Positions 25,005-31,624 of a stretch of DNA of 31,624 bases are shown piece after piece. The notes below the pieces were generated by a model that made no database searches, was not told where the DNA came from, and worked only from the letters and a program-made list of their open reading frames with translations. Both the position numbers and the translations under genes were made by a program. The stretch is from Proteobacteria bacterium UBA4656 (GTDB lineage: Bacteria; Pseudomonadota; Gammaproteobacteria; Xanthomonadales; Ahniellaceae), in contig DHLY01000054.1 of assembly GCA_002405525.1 (NCBI GenBank), positions 71,252 through 102,875 of the forward strand, in the 5' to 3' direction. Numbering within the stretch: position 1 is the first letter of the stretch; each line of letters starts with the position of its first letter.

Positions 25005-26975
25005 TCAGCCCAGCACCTGCCAGCGCCACAGCAGCGCGGTGGCGGCGAAGAACACCAGCACCGCGCCGGTGTGGCGCAGCTTCGGCCATCCGCGCCACGC
25101 GCTGCGCCAGACCGCAGGCAGGGCGAGCACCTCCAGCGCGGTCGCCAGTGCGGCCACCAGCGCCAGCCACAGTGCGGCACGCAGCGCCGTCGAGGGGTAG
25201 GTGAACAGCGCCGCGCTGCCTTCGCCAGCCATCGACAGCGCGCCGTAGGCGAACAGCGCGACGAAGGCGAGCCACGCCAGGCCCGTGAACCGGGCCAACA
25301 TCTTGGCCCGGCGCAGCCCGGGTCGCGGATCGGGTCTGCGTTTCGTCCGCCGCAGCGCAGGCAGCAGGCGGCCGAGCGCGACCAGCAGGGTCCCGGCGCC
25401 GAGTGCGAGCAGCAGGGGCATGCCGTCTACCACGCGCACGCGCTCCATCACCGCGATCCCGGGACCGGCAACGTAGCGGTCGGGCGCGCCGTCGGGCCCG
25501 GCAAGGAACTGCAGGCGCACCGGGCTCTCCGCGTCCTGGAACACGTCCGGCGCCACCGGCAGCCAGCGCGTGGTTTCGCCGCGGACGCTGATCCGCAGCG
25601 TGCCGTCGTCCGCGGTGGCCACCGTGGCGTCGCCGCTCGGCCCGAGGAGCAGCTTCTCCACCGTCGAATAGGAGCGCCGATTGCTGCGGTAGGTGCCCTC
25701 GTAGCGTGCCAGCGCGGTGGGCTCGACGCGCATCGCGGCGTCGATGGCCGCGCCGCCGTCGCCATCGTCCACCAGCAGGCGTTGCAGCACCAGGTGCGCG
25801 AAATCCGCGACCGGGCCGCGCGCGTTGTCGGTGTTGGAGGACACGAACACGCCGATCCCCTGCGTGGGAACCATCAACATCGCGGAATGGAAATACAGCG
25901 TCGCGCCGCCGTGTCCCCACGTCTGGTGCGGGCCGAACGACTGGGTCAGGAAACCGTAGGCGATCCCGCCGGCCTGCGGTGCGTTGCGGAACAGCACCTC
26001 ACGCATCGACAGGGCGACCGCCTCGGGCAGCACGCGCACCCCGTCCAGCACCCCCGCGTTGAGGTGCATCCGCATCCAGCGCGCCATGTCGGTCGCCGTG
26101 GCCGACATGCCGCCGGCCGCGGCGCCGTGGCTGATGAACTCGAAGGGCCCGGGTTCGAAGGCGCCGGCGCGGCGCCGGTAGCCGGTGGCGATCTCGGCGG
26201 CCAGTGCCGGATCGAGTGCCCGCGGGTCGCCTGCGGCCAGCGGTTCGCGGAACGTCGCGCGCCGCATGTCGAGCGGGCCGGTGATGCGCAGCTCGACGTA
26301 TTCGACGAACGGCAATCCGGACACGTGGGCGACCACCGCGCCGAGCAGCGCGACGCCGTAGTTGGAGTACACCGCCGCCGTGCCCGGGGCGCGGACCCGC
26401 CGCGGCCGATGGCGCAGCAGGTACTCTTCCGGCGCCAGGACCTTCGAGGCATCGCGCTGGAACAGGTGGCCGAGCGCGGAATCCTCGAAGCCCGCGGCGT
26501 GGGTCAGCAGGTGGCGGATGCGGATCGGTTCGCTCCAGCCGTCATCTGGCACGGCGAGCGCGGGGGGCAAGCGATCGTTGACCGCGTCGTCGAGCGCCAG
26601 CCGGCCCTCGGAGACGAGCTGCATCGCAGCGGTGTAGGTGAAGGTCTTCGCGACCGACCCGATGCGGAACATCGTGGCCTCGGGCTCCACCGGCCGCGGC
26701 GGATCGAACGTCGCCATGCCGTAGCCGCGGGCCAGCAGCATGCGGTCGTCACGCACCACCGAGACCACCAGGCCGGCGAGGTCTTCGCGCGCCAGCGTGG
26801 CCGCGGCGAGTCCGTCGACATAGGCTGCGAACGCCCCGTCCGGGGCCGCGTCGGTGTCCGACGGCGCGGTGGCCCCGCTCGCCGGCACCGGCGCCGGCTC
26901 CGCCTGCCGGGCGGTCGCCCCGGCGGTGGCGCCGAGCAGCAGCAGGCAGAGCACGAGGGACGACTTGCGGTGCAT
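25005..26975 (-). CDS. Beta-lactamase-fold serine hydrolase (class C/penicillin-binding-protein-like) with four C-terminal membrane helices
   Basis: ATG 26975, with GGGAG upstream, gives 656 residues. A signal peptide (about 1-22) leads into a serine-hydrolase domain with SVAK (Ser107-Lys110), YSN (203-205) and a third motif HGG in WGHGGATLYF (about 362), the three hallmarks of the class C beta-lactamase/D-Ala-D-Ala peptidase fold. After a beta-rich linker (about 425-505) come four hydrophobic segments (about 512-533, 556-577, 592-612 and 634-653), which would anchor the enzyme in the inner membrane with the catalytic domain outside. Likely roles are peptidoglycan or peptide/ester hydrolysis rather than antibiotic resistance. 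The frame stays open for many codons upstream, but only as antisense to the divergent gene. Confidence 0.85.
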   Translation of the reverse strand: MHRKSSLVLCLLLLGATAGATARQAEPAPVPASGATAPSDTDAAPDGAFAAYVDGLAAATLAREDLAGLVVSVVRDDRMLLARGYGMATFDPPRPVEPEATMFRIGSVAKTFTYTAAMQLVSEGRLALDDAVNDRLPPALAVPDDGWSEPIRIRHLLTHAAGFEDSALGHLFQRDASKVLAPEEYLLRHRPRRVRAPGTAAVYSNYGVALLGAVVAHVSGLPFVEYVELRITGPLDMRRATFREPLAAGDPRALDPALAAEIATGYRRRAGAFEPGPFEFISHGAAAGGMSATATDMARWMRMHLNAGVLDGVRVLPEAVALSMREVLFRNAPQAGGIAYGFLTQSFGPHQTWGHGGATLYFHSAMLMVPTQGIGVFVSSNTDNARGPVADFAHLVLQRLLVDDGDGGAAIDAAMRVEPTALARYEGTYRSNRRSYSTVEKLLLGPSGDATVATADDGTLRISVRGETTRWLPVAPDVFQDAESPVRLQFLAGPDGAPDRYVAGPGIAVMERVRVVDGMPLLLALGAGTLLVALGRLLPALRRTKRRPDPRPGLRRAKMLARFTGLAWLAFVALFAYGALSMAGEGSAALFTYPSTALRAALWLALVAALATALEVLALPAVWRSAWRGWPKLRHTGAVLVFFAATALLWRWQVLG

Positions 26976-27158
26976 GGCGTTCTCCCGCCCCGAAAGCGCC
27001 GAGTCTAGCCGGGTCGACGTCGGGTCAAGCGCGCCGCCGGATGCCCGGCGCACGCCGTGGTGCGGACGCGCACACAAAGAACGCGGATGTGGATACTTGT
27101 TCCGGGGCTCACTAGATTCAGCCGCTCCGACCAGCGCCCCGCGGAGCACCGGCCCCAC
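26976..27158. promoter_or_regulatory. Divergent promoter region
   Basis: These 183 bases separate the serine hydrolase (minus) and the unrecognised 501-residue protein (plus). A stretch at about 27070-27120 is less GC-rich than its surroundings (ACACAAAG, GGATACTTG, CACTAGATTCAG), as expected of a promoter, but I cannot find a well-spaced -35/-10 pair. Confidence 0.35.
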
Positions 27159-28664
27159 ATGACGCACGATCCCGCCGCCGAAAACCAGGGCCTCGTGCTC
27201 CCGCGCGGCGCCGACGGCAAGCGCAGTTCGATCGCCTTCGGCCGTGCGGTGTTCGCCGACGCCCTGCGTGCGGTGGACGCCGATGGTGCGGCGGCGATCG
27301 AGACCGAGCGGGACTGGCACGCGAACTACCCCGCTCACGTGCAGCGCCTCGTCGCCGTCGGCGCGGCCTCGGCGGCGGCGACGCTTGCGATCGCGCGCGC
27401 CGGACTGTCCAGCGCGCGCGCGCGGCTGCGCTTCGCGACTGGTGGCGTCGAGGCAACGCTCGACGAGGCGCTGGCCGCGCGCGGCCACGACTGGCGTGTG
27501 GCGCGGCTCCCCGGTCGCGGCGCGGCGCGGCCCGCGCCGCTGGAGGTTCCCTATCGCGGCGAGTTGCTGCGCGGCGACGCGATCCTGCGCCAGCTGGACG
27601 CCTGGCTCGCGACCGGCCGCATCGAGCCCTCGCACGCGGCCATGGTGCGCTGGGTGCTCGACCATCCCGCGGCGCTGGACCTGTCCGACCAGCGCGTCGC
27701 CCTGCTCGGCGCACGCGCCGAAATGGGCCCGCTGCCGCAACTGGCGCGCTGGCGCGCGCAGATCGTGGCGATCGACTTGCCGAAGCCCGACATCTGGCGC
27801 CGCATCGTGGCCGACGTCGACGCCGGCAACGCCACCCTGTATGCACCGCTGCGCGAGGGCGCGGGCGACGACGCCGACGCGATCGCCGCCCACGGCGGCG
27901 CCGACCTGCTGCTCGACACGCCGGGCATCGTCGACTGGCTGTGCGAATCGGACTTGCCGCTCACGCTCGGCGCCTACGCCTACCTCGACGGCGCACTGCA
28001 CGTGCGGGTCAGCGCGGCGATGGACGCGATCCAGGCCGCGGTGCTGGCGCGCCGCGCGGACAGCACGCTGGCGATGCTCGCCACACCGACCGACATTTAC
28101 GCCGTGCCGGCCGCGGTGCGCGCCGCCGCGCACGCGCGTTTCGCCGCGCGCGGCTCGGGCGCAAGGGCCACCGCTGTGCTGTCCCGCGGACGGTTGATGC
28201 GGCGCAACGTCGAACGGGAGATCGTCGCCGAAGACGGCGCGCGCTACGGCATCGCCGACAGCATGGTGGTGCAGCAGGGGCCCAATTACGCGCTGGCCAA
28301 GCGGCTGCAGCAGTGGCGTGCGCTCGATGCGCGCGCCGCGGGCGCGCGGGTGTCGATCCACGTCGCGCCACCGGCGACGACGCTCTCGGTGGTCAAGAAC
28401 CGGCTGCTCGCCAACGCCTACCGCGCCGCGATCCGATTCGGCGTCGAGGCCTTCGAGCCGCGTACCGCCAGTGCCCTGATGGCCGCCTGCCTTGTACACG
28501 ATCTGCGCAACCCCGGCGCGCCCGCTCAGCCCGCCACCCCGCTCGCGCACCCGCTGGAGCTGCTGATGCACGGTGCCGCCCATGGCGGCCTGTGGCGCAT
28601 CGCGCACCAGCCGCGCAGCGTGCTGCCGCTGGCGGCGGTGCTGGGATCGATCGGTCTGGCCTGA
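27159..28664 (+). CDS. Conserved-looking protein of unknown function, possible Rossmann-like core
   Basis: ATG 27159 gives 501 residues beginning MTHDPAAENQGLVLPRGADG. An in-frame ATG 34 codons upstream would lie in AT-richer leader sequence, so I prefer the inner start. I do not recognise the family. In the middle (about 218-240), VALLGARAEMGPLPQLARW followed by AQIVAIDLPKPDIW reads like a nucleotide-binding beta-alpha-beta unit: a strand, a Gly-rich turn, a helix, a second strand ending in an acidic residue. There is no signal peptide. The C-terminal HPLELLMHGAAHGGLWR and a hydrophobic end (SVLPLAAVLGSIGLA) could be membrane-associated. Codon use is like its neighbours', so I believe it is real. 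Confidence 0.7.
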   Translation: MTHDPAAENQGLVLPRGADGKRSSIAFGRAVFADALRAVDADGAAAIETERDWHANYPAHVQRLVAVGAASAAATLAIARAGLSSARARLRFATGGVEATLDEALAARGHDWRVARLPGRGAARPAPLEVPYRGELLRGDAILRQLDAWLATGRIEPSHAAMVRWVLDHPAALDLSDQRVALLGARAEMGPLPQLARWRAQIVAIDLPKPDIWRRIVADVDAGNATLYAPLREGAGDDADAIAAHGGADLLLDTPGIVDWLCESDLPLTLGAYAYLDGALHVRVSAAMDAIQAAVLARRADSTLAMLATPTDIYAVPAAVRAAAHARFAARGSGARATAVLSRGRLMRRNVEREIVAEDGARYGIADSMVVQQGPNYALAKRLQQWRALDARAAGARVSIHVAPPATTLSVVKNRLLANAYRAAIRFGVEAFEPRTASALMAACLVHDLRNPGAPAQPATPLAHPLELLMHGAAHGGLWRIAHQPRSVLPLAAVLGSIGLA

Positions 28665-28964
28665 GGAGCCTCCGGACGACGCCCGCACGCCGGGTCGTCA
28701 GCGCGGGCGTCCGCGCCGGTCCGGGCCGGCGTGGCTGGCCGTGCGTCTGCATCGATTCATGCAACACTCGACGGCGCCGCGCGGCAGGACCCGGTCGTGG
28801 CAGGGTCAACGGGTGCTTTTTCCCCCGCGCCGGGAGGCCGCCGGGCACGCGGCGTCAATTTTCTGCCGACACATGTGTGCGGTATCGCACATCGGTTTGG
28901 GCATGGTCTGCCTATCCTCGCCTGTCATCTCGGTGTGTCCGACAGCAGGGAGCATTCGCATTTC
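28665..28964 (+). promoter_or_regulatory. Upstream region of the Crp/Fnr-type regulator gene
   Basis: This is a 300-base gene-free stretch. Its second half (about 28850-28960) is visibly less GC-rich than the genes around it. It contains a 10-base perfect palindrome ACACATGTGT (28869-28878) followed by TATCGCACATCG. A palindrome of this sort is a possible operator, perhaps for the regulator itself. No promoter pair is clear. I see no small gene here. Confidence 0.3.
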
Positions 28965-29696
28965 GTGAGCCGCATTACGGCGTCGAGGGACTCGCGCCCC
29001 AACCGGCTGCTGGCGATGCTGCCGGAGCCCGTGCGCGAACGGGTGGTCGCTGCGGCGGAATCCGTCGACCTCGCGGTCGGCCGGGTGGTGCAGGAGCCGC
29101 GCGAACTGGTCCGCCATGCGTGGTTTCCCGAGGACTGCATCATCTCGCTGGTCAATACCGTTGCCAACGGCGACACCGTGGAGATCGCGGTCGTCGGATA
29201 TGAGGGTTTCGTGGGCCTTTCCGGGGTGCTCGGCGCCGACGGCTCTCCCTTCGAGGCCGTGGTGCAGGCCGCCGGCTCCGCGTTAAGGGTCCCGGTGGGG
29301 CGCGTCGCGGAGGCGTTCCGCACCGACCCGGAAGTGCGACGGGTGGTTCTGCTCTACGACCAGGCATTGCTCGCGCAGGTCGCGCAGACCGCGGTCTGCA
29401 ACCGTCACCACACCATCGACCAGCAGGTCGGGCGGTGGCTGCTGATGTCCCTCGACCGCCTGTCCGGCGAAGACGTGAGCGTCACCCAGGAAATGATCGC
29501 CAACATGCTCGGGGTGCGACGCGAGGGCGTTACCGACGCCGCGCGCAAGCTGCAGTTGCAGGGGATCATCGAATACAGCCGCGGTCGCATCCGGGTCTGC
29601 GATCGGGCGGCGCTGGAGCGCGCCACTTGCGAGTGCTACGCCGTGGTCCGGGACCAGAGCCTGCGCCTGCTCGGTTTTCCCGAGACGCCACGCTGA
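28965..29696 (+). CDS. Crp/Fnr-family transcriptional regulator
   Basis: GTG 28965 gives 243 residues, the usual family size, with the family-like opening RPNRLLAMLPEPVRERV. Residues about 15-145 form the cyclic-nucleotide-binding-like beta roll: HAWFPEDCIISLVNTV, then EIAVVGYEGFVGLSGVLG. A dimer helix follows (about 150-180), then a winged helix-turn-helix with SVTQEMIANMLGVRREGVTDAARKLQLQGIIEYSRGRI (about 185-222). There is no N-terminal Cys cluster of the Fnr type and no clear cAMP-contact set, so the signal is unknown. The Cys-rich copper-type protein gene follows after 87 bases on the same strand and may be its target. The start is not certain, since the frame is open for 78 codons upstream. 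Confidence 0.85.
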   Translation: MSRITASRDSRPNRLLAMLPEPVRERVVAAAESVDLAVGRVVQEPRELVRHAWFPEDCIISLVNTVANGDTVEIAVVGYEGFVGLSGVLGADGSPFEAVVQAAGSALRVPVGRVAEAFRTDPEVRRVVLLYDQALLAQVAQTAVCNRHHTIDQQVGRWLLMSLDRLSGEDVSVTQEMIANMLGVRREGVTDAARKLQLQGIIEYSRGRIRVCDRAALERATCECYAVVRDQSLRLLGFPETPR

Positions 29697-29783
29697 TGCG
29701 CCGCCGTTGCCGGATGGCGCACGGAAGTGTGCCCTGCGTGACGCCGTAGCGTCCCGGGATTCCGTCCGTCGCAGCAGCGCCGC

Positions 29784-30134
29784 ATGTTCCGTCGTGAACC
29801 CTCGCCCGCCGTTGCGACGGCCGCCTGCATCGATGCTTGCCTCGCTGCCGCCGCCGACCTGCGCCGGCTCGGCGAGCACCTGGTCGCCACGCGTGGTCAT
29901 GGGCCGCCGGCCCGGCTGATGCGCGACTGCGCCGAGGTCTGCAGCGCCACCGCGGAATACATGCGCAGCGAATCGGCCTTCCGGGCGCGCATGCTCGCCG
30001 CTTGTGCCGAATTGTGCGACGAATGCGCGGTCGCTTGCGCTGCCGCGCCCGGCCTCGCCGCCGCGGTGGCGGCCTGTCGCCGCTGCGCCGAGTCCTGCCG
30101 TGCCGCCCGCGCGGCGTCGCCGGCCGACGGCTGA
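29784..30134 (+). CDS. Cys-rich four-helix-bundle copper-binding protein (DUF326/Csp-like)
   Basis: A 116-residue protein with 11 Cys spaced for helical metal binding: C15-x3-C19, C49-x3-C53, C74-x3-C78-x2-C81-x3-C85 and C98-x2-C101-x3-C105. The helices between are Ala-rich. This is the pattern of DUF326 and copper storage proteins, which line the core of a four-helix bundle with CxxxC pairs that bind Cu(I). There is no signal peptide, so it should be cytoplasmic. It has fewer Cys than the well-studied copper storage proteins as I remember them, so its capacity may be lower. It lies 87 bases downstream of the Crp/Fnr-type regulator. Copper binding is inferred from the Cys pattern. Confidence 0.8.
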   Translation: MFRREPSPAVATAACIDACLAAAADLRRLGEHLVATRGHGPPARLMRDCAEVCSATAEYMRSESAFRARMLAACAELCDECAVACAAAPGLAAAVAACRRCAESCRAARAASPADG

Positions 30135-30286
30135 GAGATCGATGCGGTCAACGCCCGCTCCGGCCGATGAACGGCCGCTGGGCGGCTGGGAGCGGCCAGC
30201 GCCCCGCCGCGCGGTTGCATGCGGACTCGGTCCAGCAACGCGACCCGGAAACCCCCGCAGGGCCGTCGTGGCCTGACGCTGCGCCC
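30135..30286. other. Convergent gap between copper-type protein and histidine kinase
   Basis: These 152 bases are GC-rich and hold no gene. Several short GC stems can be drawn, but I see no T-tract and nothing I can call a terminator with confidence. Confidence 0.3.
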
Positions 30287-31624
30287 TCAGCCGCGGCGGC
30301 CCGCCGCGGAGACGGGCAGTCGCACCTCGACGCGCAGTCCGCCGAGCGGCGAGGCATCCAGCCGCATCCTGCCGGCGTGGCGCTCGACCACGCGCTGCAC
30401 GATCGACAGCCCAAGTCCGCTGCCGGTGGCGGCGTGGCCGAGCCCGCGGTGGAAGCGTTCCAGTACCCGCTCGCGAGCGTCCTCGGCGATGCCCGGTCCG
30501 GAGTCGTCGACCAGCAGGCGCACGACCTCGCCGGCGGGCTCGACGCGGATCACCACCGAGCTGCCTTCCGGCGTGTAACGCAGGGCGTTGTCGAGCAGGT
30601 TGCGCAGTAGTGCGCTCACGCCGGGCTCCTCGGCTTCGACCACCAAGGTGTCCGGCGCGACCAGTTCGAGCGCGATGCCGCGGTCCAGGCCGGCGACCCC
30701 GAGTTCCGCGATTTCGCGCCGCGCGCAGGCCACCACGTCCAGTGACACCAGGCGCGCCGGCGCGCCGGCTGCGCCTTCCTCGCGCTCGAGCTCGAGCAGC
30801 TGCGAGACCAGGCGCTCCATGCGCGCGATCCCCTCATCGAGCCGGCGCTGCGCGCGCGCGCGCTCGGACGCGTCGGTCGCGGTACGCAGGTTCGCCGCAT
30901 GCACTCGCAGCGCGGCCAGCGGCGTGCGCAGTTCGTGCGCGGCGTCGGCGATGAAGTGCCGTTCGCGGGACAGGGCGCCACGCAGACGTGCCAGCAGGCC
31001 GTCGATCGCCGCCACCAGGCCGCGCAGTTCCTCCGGCACCCCGTCCGGAGAGAGCGGATCGAGGCTGTCCGCAGCGCGCCGCTCCACCTGCGCCGAGACC
31101 CGCGCCAGCCCCCGTCCGGCCCAGTTCACGATCGCCCAGACCAGGAGCGCCAGCAGCGGCAGCGCGACGCCCATGGGCACCATGGTGCCGAGCGCGATGT
31201 CGGCGGCGATTTCCTCCCGGATGTCGGCACGTTCCGCGGCCTGCACCCAGTGCGCGCGGGCCGAGCGCAGGGTGAACACGCGCCACGCCTCGCCGTCGAT
31301 GGTGGCATCGACGAAGCCCGGCGCCAGCGGTGCCAGCCGTTCCTGCGGCCCGCTGTCGGAGCGCAGCAGCAGCCGGCCCGCGTCGTCGCGCACCTGGAAG
31401 GCGAGCCGCGTTTCGTAGGCGTGGCCGGCCGCGGTGACCAGCGCATCGCCCTCGCCCTCGACGGCGCCGTGCCAGACCCGGATCGACAGCGGCGCGGCGG
31501 CGGCCGAGTGCGTTGCGTCCACCTCGGGGTCGGCGAGCGCGGCGAGCACTCTCGCGGAATGCGCGAGTTTGGCGTCGAACAGTTCGTCGGCCTCGATCCG
31601 GCCCTCGCGCCACGACAGCGCGGC
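30287..31624 (-). CDS. Sensor histidine kinase (QseC/PmrB-like layout), 5' end outside window
   Basis: The frame is open to the right edge, so the N-terminus with its first membrane helix is missing. The GTG at 31549 is not the true start, because the preceding 25 codons continue in family-like sequence (EADELFDAKLAHSARV). In order the visible part shows a periplasmic sensor region, a membrane helix (about MVPMGVALPLLALLVWAIV), a HAMP-like linker, the phospho-acceptor H box RHFIADAAHELRTPLAALR, the N box NLLDNALRYTPEGS, and the ATP-binding DDSGPGIAEDARERVLERF and GSGLGLSIVQRVVERHAG. It should phosphorylate a response regulator, whose gene is probably just beyond the right edge. The signal is unknown. 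Confidence 0.92.
   Translation of the reverse strand, partial: AALSWREGRIEADELFDAKLAHSARVLAALADPEVDATHSAAAAPLSIRVWHGAVEGEGDALVTAAGHAYETRLAFQVRDDAGRLLLRSDSGPQERLAPLAPGFVDATIDGEAWRVFTLRSARAHWVQAAERADIREEIAADIALGTMVPMGVALPLLALLVWAIVNWAGRGLARVSAQVERRAADSLDPLSPDGVPEELRGLVAAIDGLLARLRGALSRERHFIADAAHELRTPLAALRVHAANLRTATDASERARAQRRLDEGIARMERLVSQLLELEREEGAAGAPARLVSLDVVACARREIAELGVAGLDRGIALELVAPDTLVVEAEEPGVSALLRNLLDNALRYTPEGSSVVIRVEPAGEVVRLLVDDSGPGIAEDARERVLERFHRGLGHAATGSGLGLSIVQRVVERHAGRMRLDASPLGGLRVEVRLPVSAAGRRG

Noticed and set aside
25005..26975. Antibiotic-resistance beta-lactamase
   Set aside because: SVAK/YSN/HGG only show the fold; the length and four C-terminal membrane helices point to a housekeeping serine hydrolase or peptidase.
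1..31624. tRNA, rRNA, CRISPR arrays, transposases or phage genes
   Set aside because: I looked for regularly spaced repeats, cloverleaf-like segments and recognisable transposase or integrase motifs on both strands and saw none that I could support.

Overview
The window comes from a very GC-rich proteobacterium, most likely a gammaproteobacterium of the Lysobacterales/Xanthomonadales group. The OleA protein aligns residue for residue with my memory of Xanthomonas campestris OleA, including length and active-site positions. Other pointers are a full set of stand-alone oleA, oleB, oleC and oleD genes, a ubiJ-ubiB pair, a DUF3297 protein, a fused indolepyruvate ferredoxin oxidoreductase and dispersed REP-like inverted repeats. 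This is an inference from gene content. I see no rRNA, tRNA or CRISPR array.

Layout. A secreted serine hydrolase with a duplicated C-terminal module runs off the left edge (1-2146, minus). Divergent from it is a long-chain olefin (ole) locus: oleA and oleB (2306-4250), then oleC and oleD (8007-10968). The two halves are separated by a minus-strand pair, a TonB-dependent receptor followed by a PhoD-like phosphodiesterase (4407-7830), with a REP-like inverted repeat at the oleB edge. A secreted di-haem cytochrome c peroxidase-like protein follows (minus), divergent from ubiJ-ubiB.

From 15.3 to 19.25 kb the region is plastic. It holds a REP-like element, the first 68 codons of a histone-deacetylase-like gene, an alpha/beta hydrolase that meets it head-on at a sharp junction where both lose their C-terminal parts, and a secreted repeat protein whose frame runs without its own stop into the hydrolase. 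That last gene has an abrupt internal change in base composition. A Phd/YefM-PIN toxin-antitoxin pair closes the region.

The right third carries the fused indolepyruvate ferredoxin oxidoreductase, an ERCC4-fold nuclease downstream of a DUF3297 gene, a small DUF4124-type exported protein, a membrane-anchored beta-lactamase-fold serine hydrolase and an unrecognised 501-residue protein. It ends with a Crp/Fnr-type regulator followed by a Cys-rich four-helix copper-binding protein, and a sensor histidine kinase cut by the right edge.

Best-supported pathway: OleA condenses two acyl-CoAs, OleD reduces the beta-keto acid, OleC closes a beta-lactone and OleB decarboxylates it to a long-chain olefin. 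All key residues I could check are present, so the pathway looks intact even though its genes are split. The most unusual signals are the double-truncation junction near 15708, the second fusion near 16250, the split ole locus and the bacterial ERCC4 nuclease.
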